Origin: Branchiostoma floridae
Lineage: Eukaryota; Chordata; Leptocardii; Amphioxiformes; Branchiostomatidae
Assembly: GCF_000003815.2 (NCBI RefSeq)
Contig: NC_049992.1
Span: forward strand, 1,706,959 to 1,770,958
Direction of reading: 5' to 3'
DNA: 64,000 bases
Every line of letters begins with the position of its first letter. The first letter of the stretch is position 1. Below the pieces are notes generated by a model. The model was not told the DNA's origin. It saw only the letters and a program-made list of their open reading frames with translations, and did no database searches. Shown here one piece after another: positions 1 to 11,257 of this stretch. Made by a program: the position numbers and the translations under genes.

Positions 1-427
1 GGCTGCGGGTGTCATCAGAGAATGAAGCCCCACCTACATCACTAAATGGTAAGGGCATTACAGAGGGAATAAGAAAAGTGTCTAATGGATACAATCAGTA
101 ATCCTAAACATATAAATTCTTGATCAACAGTTTAATCTATCATTCTTGCTCAACAAGTAAATCTATCACTTGTCACTTATTCAACATGAATCACATACCA
201 TACACACAAGACTACTTGCTACAAAGTTTATCCGCTTGGTTTTCGGAGTGGGGATATAGATGTGAATCAAGTAGAGAAGCATGCAACCTGCATGAGTAAA
301 ATATTGAAACAACAATACATACATATGAATCAGAGTTTAGAACATTCAGTTCAGTTCAGATATATGACACTCATAATCACATAGCACTTTCATTGAACTT
401 CGGATTTGCTTTATTTCAGATGAAGAA

Positions 428-1489
428 ATGATCGCTGACCCTCCTCCTGAAAGTGTAGAGACTCTGAGAGACCCCCTTCCTGAAAGTGTAGAGACTCTGA
501 GAGAACAGCTCACAAAAGTACAAGAGGAGAAATGTAAGTTGGAACAGTTTTGCGAGTCCCTTCAAAGTGAAGCTGACAACCTTAGGGAAGAACGTGATCA
601 CCTTCAAGAACAAATCAAGAAATCATCAACATCAGCCTCCAATCTCACAGATGCAAAATGCAAGCTCTTCACTGGAATACCTACTGTTGCACTGTTTATG
701 TTTGTGTTTAGACTTGTTAGTGATTTCATTGCTCCTCTAAAGTCCATGTGTCAGCAGGATCAAATACTCATGACTCTCATGAAGTTGAGACTAGGCCTAA
801 AAAATGCTGATCTAGCTTTGAGATTTAGTGTTTCTGCCTCCACAGTTTCAAAAGTCATAAACAGTTGTATTCCAATCTTAGCTGTCCGACTAAAGTTCCT
901 GATTCATTGGCCGTCCAAGGAAACCGTAAAGCGCAATCTTCCCAAAAAATTTCGGAAAAAAAAATACTCAAACTGTAGAGTCATCATTGATTGCTCAGAG
1001 ATTTTCACTGAGAGGCCATACAATTTAAAGACCCGAGCAAAGACCTGGAGTAACTACAAACACCATCATACGTTCAAATTTCTGGTAGGTATTACACCTT
1101 ATGGAGCAGTGTCATTTCTGTCCAGTTCCTGGGGTGGAAGAATTTCTGATAAAGACATTACGCTAAAAAGTCGTTTCTATAACAAAGTGGAATATGGTGA
1201 TATGATTATGGCAGATCGGGGATTCACCATTTCTGAGGAACTTGCCCTGAAAGGAGCAACACTAGTTATGCCACCATTTACCACAGGAAGGACACAACTC
1301 CCGGGGCGTATCGTCCAAGATGCCAGACAGATATCAACTCTAAGAATTCATGTAGAACGTGCAATTGAAAGAATCAAGAACTTCCAAATTCTCAGCCAAA
1401 TCTGTCCATTAACATTTGCCCCTCTACTCAGTGACAGTGTTGTTATCTGTGCGGCTCTTACAAACTTACTTCCAAAGCTAATCAAGTAA
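428..1489 (+). CDS. ISL2EU/Harbinger-like DDE transposase (main coding exon)
   Basis: The protein has 353 residues from the ATG at 428. Residues about 22-60 form a charged coiled coil. A helix-turn-helix-like segment follows (about 115-155, including LALRFSVSASTVSKVI). The catalytic domain is of the DDE_Tnp_4 type: first Asp in IIDCSEIF, second Asp in MADRGF, and the Glu in HVERAIERIKNF. Such enzymes cut and rejoin element ends in the nucleus. A good 3' splice site (ttatttcag) ends just before position 420, so an upstream exon may lie outside the window and the true start may differ. The gene is convergent with the YqaJ-nuclease gene at 2723-7525, the two-gene layout known for ISL2EU-type elements. 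No frameshift or stop was seen. The transposase assignment is firm; the exact superfamily is inferred from the partner gene. Confidence 0.85.
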   Translation: MIADPPPESVETLRDPLPESVETLREQLTKVQEEKCKLEQFCESLQSEADNLREERDHLQEQIKKSSTSASNLTDAKCKLFTGIPTVALFMFVFRLVSDFIAPLKSMCQQDQILMTLMKLRLGLKNADLALRFSVSASTVSKVINSCIPILAVRLKFLIHWPSKETVKRNLPKKFRKKKYSNCRVIIDCSEIFTERPYNLKTRAKTWSNYKHHHTFKFLVGITPYGAVSFLSSSWGGRISDKDITLKSRFYNKVEYGDMIMADRGFTISEELALKGATLVMPPFTTGRTQLPGRIVQDARQISTLRIHVERAIERIKNFQILSQICPLTFAPLLSDSVVICAALTNLLPKLIK

Positions 1490-1614
1490 TTTTTAATGGC
1501 AATGTTGTCTGCACGAGCTGGCCTTTTCTGTATATCAGAATACTGAGATTGAAGGTAAAATGTTAAAGGGACACAAAACAATTTTTGGGAGCCCACTAAA
1601 CATATATAAGTATA

Positions 1615-2047
1615 NNNNNNNNNNNNNNNNNNNNNNNNNNNNNNNNNNNNNNNNNNNNNNNNNNNNNNNNNNNNNNNNNNNNNNNNNNNNNNNNNNNNNN
1701 NNNNNNNNNNNNNNNNNNNNNNNNNNNNNNNNNNNNNNNNNNNNNNNNNNNNNNNNNNNNNNNNNNNNNNNNNNNNNNNNNNNNNNNNNNNNNNNNNNNN
1801 NNNNNNNNNNNNNNNNNNNNNNNNNNNNNNNNNNNNNNNNNNNNNNNNNNNNNNNNNNNNNNNNNNNNNNNNNNNNNNNNNNNNNNNNNNNNNNNNNNNN
1901 NNNNNNNNNNNNNNNNNNNNNNNNNNNNNNNNNNNNNNNNNNNNNNNNNNNNNNNNNNNNNNNNNNNNNNNNNNNNNNNNNNNNNNNNNNNNNNNNNNNN
2001 NNNNNNNNNNNNNNNNNNNNNNNNNNNNNNNNNNNNNNNNNNNNNNN
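1615..2047. other. Assembly gap (433 N)
   Basis: This is a run of N. The sequence on its right (from 2048) repeats the sequence on its left (from about 1060), so the gap size and content should not be trusted. Confidence 0.99.
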
Positions 2048-2606
2048 TCACACCATCATACGTTCAATTTCTGGTAGGTATTACACCTTATGGAGCAGTG
2101 TCATTTCTGTCCAGTTCCTGGGGTGGAAGAATTTCTGATAAAGACATTACGCTAAAAAGTCGTTTCTATAACAAAGTGGAATATGGTGATATGATTATGG
2201 CAGATCGGGGATTCACCATTTCTGAGGAACTTGCCCTGAAAGGAGCAACACTAGTTATGCCACCATTTACCACAGGAAGGACACAACTCCCGGGGCGTAT
2301 CGTCCAAGATGCCAGACAGATATCAACTCTAAGAATTCATGTAGAACGTGCAATTGAAAGAATCAAGAACTTCCAAATTCTCAGCCAAATCTGTCCATTA
2401 ACATTTGCCCCTCTACTCAGTGACAGTGTTGTTATCTGTGCGGCTCTTACAAACTTACTTCCAAAGCTAATCAAGTAATTTTTAATGGCAATGTTGTCTG
2501 CACGAGCTGGCCTTTTCTGTATATCAAAATACTGAGATTGAAGGTAAAATGTTAAAGGGACACAAAACAAATTTTTGGGAAGCCCACTACAATATAATAA
2601 GTATAC
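2048..2606 (+). pseudogene. Second copy of the transposase 3' half, probably an assembly duplicate
   Basis: From 2049 the sequence repeats 1061-1614 almost base for base, including the stop codon and the 3' flank. It differs by a one-base loss near 2068 and a few changes in the 3' flank. Open reading resumes at 2098 and ends with the same stop at 2478. It contains the second Asp and the catalytic Glu motifs but lacks the first half of the domain. Because the left contig ends inside the same 3' flank, the simplest reading is two overlapping contigs or haplotypes placed end to end across the gap. A real tandem duplication is less likely. Confidence 0.8.
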
Positions 2607-2722
2607 CACAAAGTACAATTCTTACTTGTTTTACATTAGTTTTTTAAAACATGACATAAAACTGTAAAATGCCTTCTATTGTTATACTAGTATTTTTAGT
2701 ATTTCAAACTGTCCAGTAGGAT

Positions 2723-5700
2723 TTAGCATTGACAACTGGGACAGAACCAATGGCCCCTTGGTTTTCTCTTGATGCCAGCACATTTGTAATGGAACCATTC
2801 TGACTCACATTCATTGTTATCACACTTTACCATCCTACCATATGCTGGTTTCTGACAAGAACAGTAACGTTTGTTTGGGTCATCATCTTCCTGGAAAGTC
2901 ACATCTACTCCAGAGTCTCCACACTGTAACTTGTGGGTCAGTATCTCAGGGATAAGACTGGACTTTACAAACTGGACACATGTAGACAACATTACATTTA
3001 ACAGTGACTGGTCCCTTGGAACATTTACTACAACCATGCCTGCATTAGTCCACACTACAAAATCACATGTTGAGACACCGGTAACCAGCATATGTGTCTG
3101 GACTTGGGTGTAATATCTGTGCCCTGTCTTTAGCTTACAATCCTTATCTAAACAGTAGTTGGCATCTGATAGACACAGATCTGCAGCAGGATAGATGTCC
3201 CTGTACTTGTATGGGCACTTGATCTCAATCACAGTTCTTCCATGGCATGAACACTGTCTCATCCCATCAGGAGATGCACCTATATATACAACAGTAATGT
3301 TCAAATTAGTGGCAAAGTTTCTGATATTTCAAACATGAACATAATGTACTTACTTTTGATACTTGCCAAATGCTGCAAATGGCACATATTCACTTGGTAC
3401 GAATACAGTGCAATTGTTAAAACAAGTACATGTATTTCATTGTTACATCAACAAAATCATAAGTCAATTAGACATTGTGTAGTTGGTACTCAATTACATG
3501 TACTATACTTCATAAGTTTGAAGTAAGAGCCAAAATTAGCTATACCTATGAAGGGAAAATCCTTGTAGAGAATGAGCCCCACTTCCTCCAATTTCACATC
3601 CTTGCAGATGCACAAGGTAGCTTCCAGGTACTGTTGCCTTGCCTTCTCCTCCTGTTTCATCCCCCATTGTATAGCTGGAACCTGAAAGTGAAATTCCCTA
3701 TTTAGAATTTCTGACATAGAAAGCACAAATGAATTACATCTCTAATATGACACTATCTCGCATTGACTGAACATTTAGACTGTCACACTTTGCAGAAATA
3801 TTTAGACTCCTGGTATTGTTTAAATCCAAATAAAGATCAGAGCTACACTTGCTCTGGGATTATTATGGTACATGTTCCAATATACAGGGTAATGTTGTCT
3901 CTTTGTGTGCCTTAATTACCTACGAAAAATGGCTTCCTGCAAGTGTACACTGTACTAGTTTTCAGTTAACTCACTTGGCTCAAATCCTTGCAGTCATATT
4001 GCATGACCTTCCGTACTGCAGTGGTGGGGTTTGATGCATGAAGGACATCATGCATGGATGTAGAAGTCACACGACCCTTGCGTTGCTGACGCCATAAAGC
4101 AGACTTGGACTGCCCCACTGTAGCTTTGTTGAGGTTTGTGATTTGCTCGGGGTTGCACCGAACATCCTCAAGGATGCTGTCTACACTAACACTAGTAACA
4201 GGGACTTTGGCTGGATGACAAGACCTGTATACCACAGGGGGAAGCGTCTCTGTGTTGACATCTGACTCATCTTCTGATGCTGTGTCTGTGTCCTCCTCCT
4301 CTTTAATGACAGCACTGGCAGTGGGACACAGCTTCCTCAGTTGTGAGAAAGCAGAAGCGGCCTCTTCTTCACTGAGTGGTGGCACATCACACTGCGGCTT
4401 CCGGCGCGCCTTCTTGATCTGGACTCCATGTTTAGGGTGCGAAAAGTCCATGTCCTCAGCCCTTTGTGGATCAACCTGAAAGAAATAATCCACAAAATGA
4501 ATTATCAATAATATATGTGAGAAAAAGCATTATACAGTGGCCATGTCAGATATTACACTTTACAAAGAGGAACATCTTAGCCTGCAGTCCAACCTTGTTG
4601 TGCTTTAGTTCGCTCCCAAAGGTCGCTACCCCATGGCATTGACGGGGTAGCCACCGTTGGGAGTGGACTAAAGCACAACAAGGCTGGACTCCAGGCTAGG
4701 AACATCTACTATATTGCTGTAAATCTATAGTGTAGGGCTATATATTGTGAATTGGATACATGTAAATGCCACATGATTTTGTAGAAGCAAAGAAATCCAT
4801 TCATTAATGTAAGTTATAACAGTCTACTTAGGCAAAAAAATTGTAGACATTGAAAAAAATTCTACTCAATTATAATGCCCAAATATGAACAGACCTTATC
4901 TTTGTAATATTTGTTCCACACGGCCTTTCTGCTGGTGCATGACGTCCGTTTTTCCTGAAGAGACCTGGAGGCCTCCACTGCGAACAGCAGTGCAGCCACA
5001 TGGCTGCAGACCTCTCCCAATCTACATTGAAATATAACAAAAAATGAGTATACATTATAGGTACTATAGTCAGGAGCAATTTTAGAGTTAATGGTAAAAG
5101 GAACGGATAAGTTGGCCAGCTTCACAGTACAATGAAAGATTTGCCTTATCTTCTCATTATGGAAGTCTCTGTGATATTTGAATATTTCTACTATATACAC
5201 ATTTCTTTTAGCATTATCTACATCTACATGATGATATGTGTTAGTATACTCACTCTCAGGAACTGTTGATAACTCCAAATTACCTAGAAAACGAAACACA
5301 TCAACAAGTAAAACCTGCAACAAGAACATCAACAAGAAGAAATGCATTTGCAACAGGTACAAATACAACTGGAAACCATCAAGCACAAGAACATGAACCA
5401 AGGAAAAAAATTAAGACAGTTATCTTGCCACATACAAACTGCATGGTCGCTCCTCCCTGGAAATATACGGAGGAACATTTACAGGTGAGTACTAGTTTGA
5501 CTTTCATTCTCTTCGCCAATGGCGATAGAGTATGTTTTTGTCGACTTGGGTCTGTATGTAGGTCAACAGCATATAACTCGAGAAATTGTGGATGGAACTT
5601 TGTGATTTTTGGTAGGTGTGTAGCGGTTGTCGAAAGGAATGCCAAGTTCGAAAACGGTTTACCTGGCGTTTTCCTACGGTACTGCAGCGAGCTTGGTATG

Positions 5701-7525
5701 TTTTTTGCAGTTTGTTTTGGGCAGCATAAGTCAAAATCTAGCTGGGCGATTTTCAAGAAACTTGGTAGGTGTGTAGCGGTTTTGGAGAGGAAGGTCAAGT
5801 GCGAAAATGGTTTACCTGGCTCTCACCTACGGCGCTGTAGCGGGATTTGTATGTAAGTGCGTTTGTCTGTAAGCAAGATAACTCGAGAACCCTTGAATGG
5901 ATCCTGATGATATTTGGTAGGTGGGTGGGGGTCAAGAAAACGAAGGTCAAGTTCGATAATGGGCCCCCTATTGACTGCCTAAGGTACTGCAGCAAAACTT
6001 TTATTTTTGACACTTCGTGTTTTGGATATGCTATGGTCATGATTTTTGAGTGGTAGATAGCCCTTGGGGCAGAGAGTAAGTGCTGTGAGTTTGGACCCCC
6101 TAGCGGCTTTTTGGGAACTGCAGGCACCGATTTCCTTTCAAACTTTGAACGAGAATAACTCGAGAACGTGTTGACGGATCATCAGGATTTTTTGGTATGT
6201 AGATAGAATGAGTACTTAAAATAATAATCTACATGGAAAGATGCATTTAATTGTAATCAGTGGCCAATTAACAGAAATAAACTGTTTTGTATATACATGT
6301 ATCTCACTTGACCTATATCTATGGACACATCTGTTTGACAGATGTTTTTGCTGGAGGAAACACTGACAAGCCGTGAGCTGGACACTGAAAAGCTTGAAAT
6401 TCTGATTGACCAGGGGTGCTATCAGGTCATCTTGTACAATCAGGTCTTGTTTTGGTAGCATTTGTGGGGTTTGGGGGTAGGTACTATTTAGTAATACATG
6501 AATAAGACCTTAAAGTCTTAAATAAAGGCATGATTTAGTAATACATGAATAAGACCTTAAAGTCTTGAATAAAGGCATGATTATTTGGCGAAGAGATGGG
6601 TTCGTTGAACTCTAGTTATTTCTAAAACTGTTTCTTGCCATGGACCTCATCTGACGAGAACACTGTTAGATAAAAATGTGACTTTTTGGATATGATGGTC
6701 AATGCAGTTATATTACCTACCCTGCCATACAAGTGCAGTGAGCTGCCATGACATAACCCTCTTTTTTGGTCAAACACACCCATGGGTTGTGAGGAGTCTC
6801 TGTTACTCTCTGTCCTGAAACACAAATGTAACAGAAAAAAAAGATAATACAGTAAATATAAAAACGTATCTGACAGTTAAATACTAATCACGCATCTCAT
6901 TCTTCATCTTCAAGAGTTCTCACTACAGGTACATGTAAGTAGAAATATTGTTCCAATGCACTCCAACACCCACCTGGCACAACCTTGGCCTTAAGGAAGC
7001 AGACCTTCACATTTTTTCCAATAGGGTGGTACCTGCACTCCCTCACATGGCCACTTATAAAGAGATTGTACGCCTCCAGGGATTTATAGGCTTTCATGGC
7101 TTCTCCGTTAAACGGACCTGGAGCCTCGATTAGGTAGGTGTAGATGCACCCATAGTCCGTATCTGGCCAGAGGCTCAAATCATCCTTCCAACCTGTATAA
7201 CATACAAATGATAATAAACATAACGTTACGTAGCCAGAATTTCTAGAGATTAGCAACAAACACATTTACACGTACTCATGTTTTTGTAACCTTTATCTGA
7301 CACAAAAATCTACCTTATCAAAATCTAGAAACACGTGTACACATGATCCTCACCTGTCAGACTGTATGGGTCAGGTAGGCGTACACCGTCACCAGTCACC
7401 GCCGAACCAGTCACTTCCGGGTTTGAACTATCGCCGGCGTCTTCGACACTTACCATTAATTTCTCAAAATACCTGGTTCGGTCATTAGGCTCCAAAGAGC
7501 TAATGTAGCTGTTTGAAGAACTCAT
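2723..7525 (-). CDS. ISL2EU second protein: SWIM zinc finger, YqaJ-type nuclease, PHD finger (seven exons)
   Basis: Coding exons run 7354-7525, 6974-7192, 6721-6814, 4895-5021, 3975-4475, 3546-3681 and 2723-3279. They total 1806 bases (601 residues), with every junction GT-AG and in phase. The ATG at 7525 opens exon 1. Exons 3 and 4 together form a SWIM finger (HCTCMAG then GEVCSHVAALLF, pattern CxC...CxH). Exon 5 is acidic, then basic. Exons 6 and 7 form the YqaJ/lambda-exonuclease-like core, with GASPDG split by the last intron and the catalytic ExK in EIKCPY. The C-terminus is a PHD finger (CSCQKPAYGRMVKCDN to WFCPSCQC). YqaJ nucleases cut DNA; PHD fingers usually bind histone tails. In ISL2EU elements this protein accompanies the transposase. 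The copy looks intact. Confidence 0.85.
4578..4698. mobile_element. 121-bp foldback MITE with 9-bp target duplication
   Basis: The two arms are near-perfect inverted repeats, TAGCCTGCAGTCC to GGACTCCAGGCTA, around a short loop. The element is flanked on both sides by GGAACATCT (4569-4577 and 4699-4707), a 9-bp target duplication. That length suits Mutator-like elements, which is an inference. It lies in an intron of the YqaJ gene. A related arm fragment (aggagtccagccttgtt) lies near 39848. Confidence 0.75.
5260..6458 (+). CDS. Possible + strand two-exon gene inside an intron of the YqaJ gene (unrecognised)
   Basis: Exon 5260-5484 follows an acceptor (cactctcag), is open for 75 codons and ends at a strong donor (ACAG|GTGAGT). 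Exon 6342-6458 follows tttgacag, continues in the same phase from MFLLEETLTSRE and stops with TAG at 6456-6458. AATAAA signals follow at 6521-6526 and 6568-6573. The first exon is basic and rich in Thr, Asn and Gln (TRRNAFATG, EPRKKIKTVI); the second is acidic. There is no ATG at the start of the first exon, so an upstream exon is missing or the model is wrong. I recognise no domain. It could be a third ORF of the element, a captured host fragment or chance. Confidence 0.35.
5570..6200. repeat. Dispersed-repeat block with recurring aactcgagaa motif
   Basis: The phrase aactcgagaa, followed about 20 bases later by a gat-tttt/ggtaggt block, occurs near 5577, 5880 and 6157. Related blocks with tagcggt and gaaggtcaagt-cgaaaa lie between. 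It behaves like degenerate tandem copies of a non-coding unit of roughly 150-300 bases. It lies between the two candidate + exons. Confidence 0.5.
6489..6585. repeat. 47-bp direct duplication carrying AATAAA
   Basis: Two near-identical copies in tandem of a unit beginning tttagtaatacatgaataag; each ends with an AATAAA-type hexamer. Confidence 0.7.
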
Positions 7526-9003
7526 ATTGATTAAACGTATTAATTAAACCACATTAGGAACAGAAATATAACAGCCCGGAACGGATGACAGAAAGCCCGT
7601 ACGGCGGGAAAATCAAAACAACCGGAAACACATGACGGAAGTCAAGAGGGCAAGGGTCATTTTCTCCCAAAATATTACACAAGAAAAAAAAAAAAAGACT
7701 AAGAAGTAGTGAAAAAAATACAAAATCTGAAAAAATCCCATGGATGCGATAAAAACGTGGCTGAAAATGCGCAAATTCGCGTAAACAGTACGATCTGCTT
7801 CCGCGCCGGTATGCTAATTAGTAATCTGATCTCCTAACGCTTTTTGCCTACCAGTCAGCGCTCGTGCGCCGAATACCCCGGATGTAAACAATAACAGCGA
7901 TTGCTCGTATTTAGAACCGCACTGACATCAACAGAACATGAGAATGAACTCAGATGTCCAGACTTGTCAGACGTACCCTGAAGGCCTATATGTGTGCGGA
8001 GGAGGAACCCGCCTGAAGGTTCCTTGCTGATGGAGGGATTGCGAACACTCAACCTTCGATTAGCTGGGCAAGCTAGGATAGACTAGACGGCTGTAGACTT
8101 CTGGAATTAATAAGTTAAAGTGATACTATATGAAAGTTTGTAGACATGTAGCATAAGGCCAAGGGTCTCAACAATGTAAACATACATGTGTTCCATGGGT
8201 TGTNNNNNNNNNNNNNNNNNNNNNNNNNNNNNNNNNNNNNNNNNNNNNNNNNNNNNNNNNNNNNNNNNNNNNNNNNNNNNNNNNNNNNNNNNNNNNNNNN
8301 NNNNNNNNNNNNNNNNNNNNNNNNNNNNNNNNNNNNNNNNNNNNNNNNNNNNNNNNNNNNNNNNNNNNNNNNNNNNNNNNNNNNNNNNNNNNNNNNNNNN
8401 NNNNNNNNNNNNNNNNNNNNNNNNNNNNNNNNNNNNNNNNNNNNNNNNNNNNNNNNNNNNNNNNNNNNNNNNNNNNNNNNNNNNNNNNNNNATACGTTTT
8501 CTACAGAGTCACCCCGGCTACGCTTTACGCATACTTAGTATTTCTGCGACATTTTGTGTCTTTTTTAATAGCAGTTCACTGTAAAACCTTCACCCGTAGC
8601 AATGTGGGGAAGGCTGCAAAATACCAACAATATATTAAACACCGACCAATATCACTCTTGATTAATTAGATAACTTTATTGCAAGACCATTCACGAAGGC
8701 TCATCGCAAACTAAACCAATATAACGTTAGGCGTTACAGTGGCATCGTCGCAGAGCGATGGACATCTAGCAACAACGTTACAGAGACTCAGAGTAGAGAA
8801 GGAAATGATAAACAAAGAGGTAAGTTTGCTGTCTACTTAACGAGGAAGAAAAATGTAATAAGTCATATAGATAAGCTAAAAATGAATGAAATAAAAGAGA
8901 ATGACATATATGATACAATGTCAATTTTTACTTAAACTATATTGAAGGGTTTGACTTCTTTTCTAGATCGTTTCTGTGCGTTCCCTTGCAGTTAGCTATA
9001 GAC
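7526..9003. other. Gene-free stretch with assembly gap 8204-8491
   Basis: This holds the presumed promoter of the YqaJ gene (no TATA box seen), an A-rich tract at 7684-7698 and a 288-N gap at 8204-8491. The right end of the ISL2EU element should lie here or in the gap; I could not find its terminal repeat. No other gene was seen. Confidence 0.6.
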
Positions 9004-10095
9004 GAGGGTCTGCATGGGGGGTCCTGACAACGCTTTACGCTAAATTCAGGACGGTCGACAACGTTTTACGTTAAATTCCGAAGGCCGGCAACGTTTTACG
9101 CTAAATTCAGAAAGGCCGGCAACGTTTTACGCTAAATTCAGAAAGGCCGGCAACGTTTTACGCTAAATTCAGAAAGGCCGGCTAAATTCTGGAAGGCTAG
9201 TAACACTCGACAGGGGCGGGGGCATGCTCCGCTGGGAAGATTTTGAAATTTTGACTCTCTGAAACACTATTTCCTGCATTTTGAGAGGAAATTTTCGCTG
9301 GTAGACAAAGCTAAATTAAATGGCATATCTAATTAAAGATTCCCAGGGGTTCAGTGTAAGCCACCCAACAGATTTTGACCATGTCGAGCGCCGAAGGGGT
9401 GAGGCTTCACAAGAGAAGTCTGGGAAAATGACCCACTGAAACGCGATTTCCTGCGTTTTTCTGGCTATTATATAAATCAAAGTTAAATGAAATTTCTATC
9501 AGCAAAAAAGGGTGTTTGACGTTGATACGTCGCATCTCCCAACATCATTTTCAGCATTTCGAGCACCGAAGGCGCGAGGCGGCGCAAGGGAGGACCATGA
9601 AAATTTTGAAATCTTGACCCTCTAAAATGATATTTCCTGCATTTTGATGGGCAAATTTTGTTGGCAGCCTAAGCTAACTTCAAAGACATTCTATTAGCAA
9701 AAAGGTTTTCGAGGGCGAGGCCACCAAAACAATTTTACCATGTCAATGACCGAAGGTGAAAAGAGGCGCAAGGAAGGTCCGGCAAAATTTTGAAATCTTG
9801 ATCCTTTGAAACGCAATTTCCTTTGTTTTGAGGGGCTAAAATTTACTGGCAGACTACGGTTCGACTTACGAAATTTGGGAGGCCAGACTACGATTTACGG
9901 GTAATTTTTAGGCTAGATAACGTTTTACGTAAAATTTTTGGACTAGATTACGCTTTACGTGAAATGCACTGGCTACGCTTTACGGTAAATTTTACATCCT
10001 CACTACGAATTACGTGAAATAAAAAAGCTTCCCTACGAATTACGGGAAATTAAAAGGCCTGCCTACGCCTTACGGAAAAGAGCATGCAGACCCTC
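9004..10095. mobile_element. Non-autonomous DNA transposon, copy 1 (GAGGGTCTGCATG ends)
   Basis: The ends are inverted repeats GAGGGTCTGCATG and CATGCAGACCCTC, flanked by ATAGAC on both sides (6-bp target duplication). Just inside the left end lie about six tandem copies of a 32-bp unit containing acgttttacgctaaattc. The right end carries several diverged copies of a similar tacg-ttacgtgaaat unit in inverted sense. The middle is non-coding. A sister copy at 36817-38598 has a 7-bp duplication. Target duplications of 6-7 bp are known for the Dada superfamily; the assignment is tentative because no transposase is present. Confidence 0.85.
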
Positions 10096-10289
10096 ATAGA
10101 CGTCAGTCTGCAAAATGAATAAAGATACAAATGTATTTCAAACTGGAATAAAAATGCAAAGGCGGTTTTTAATGGTACATGAAGCTCCTCTAGCCCGTTT
10201 ATTCAAGAGTTAGCGTATCTTAGGAGCAATTACTATCTTACAACAACTGGATAAAAATATCGGAGATTTACGGACGTTTCGAGTTACAC

Positions 10290-10323
10290 CAAGGAGGTTA
10301 AAAAGTCCTTTTTAACCTCCTTG
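10290..10323. repeat. 34-bp perfect hairpin flanked by 7-bp direct repeats
   Basis: CAAGGAGGTTAAAAAG and its complement surround a 2-base loop, flanked by GTTACAC at 10283-10289 and 10324-10330. It looks like a transposon reduced to its two ends. Partial relatives of the arm occur near 43540-43556 and 48659-48689. Confidence 0.65.
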
Positions 10324-11257
10324 GTTACACCCAACACTCTTCAGTGTTTCTTGTAACGCTGACGCATTGGAGGATCTCGGGCCAGTTTGTTCATACACCC
10401 TCAACATATCAATCACAGGGTTTCTCCATTCTGTCCAGAGCTAATTGGCGAATATCACCTTTTTTATCGTATGCCCAAAATATTCTGTTATACGTAATTC
10501 GCTGCTATCATCTTACCTACCGGGGATTACATCAATGGACTATAAATACATTATGACATGTGTCCTGCATGGCATACATAGGAAAATCATTAAAGAATGT
10601 CTAGACGGTAGAAATCCCTTCAATGATTGTAAAACACCTTTTTTATCCCATACTATGCACCATTGTATTGTAGAACTGCAGTTGTGTATCAGTAGAGTCC
10701 ATGCTTTATACCTTGCACAACTGTTGCGCAGTTACGTTACATATTTTTAACATACATGTGTATGGCGTTCTCAAAATCTGCAGTATATTTGTACATACAG
10801 GAGCCAAGGCCTCATGGGATGTCGTTTAACTCGTCTAACAGAAAAGTTTTGACATAATTTTTCGAAAGAAGGGGTCTCTGCATCACACATCAGCAAATCT
10901 CTACTATTTTGTCCATTCCAAGACCAGTGTAGTCTCCACTAGGCCTTCCTGTGGATGGGAGTTATGGCTACTAGCGAAGTGAGTCTGGTAGAGTAGCCTC
11001 CGTCACGGCCTTTTGCGAAATTTTTGTGGATGGGAAATATGCACGATTTTCACCATATGCACGATTTTCACCATATCGCGGCCAGGTTTTACACCGGGAA
11101 GATTCTTATGTCGGGAAGGAAAATGTCAAGGAGGTCTCGTGTCGGCGGACAAAGGGCCGCGAAGGAGGCTACTGGTAGACTGATTGTGAGACCCGCATTT
11201 CTTGTGTTGGCAGATAAAAAGCGGCGCGAAGGAGGCTACAGCTCGAGACTTATGTCG

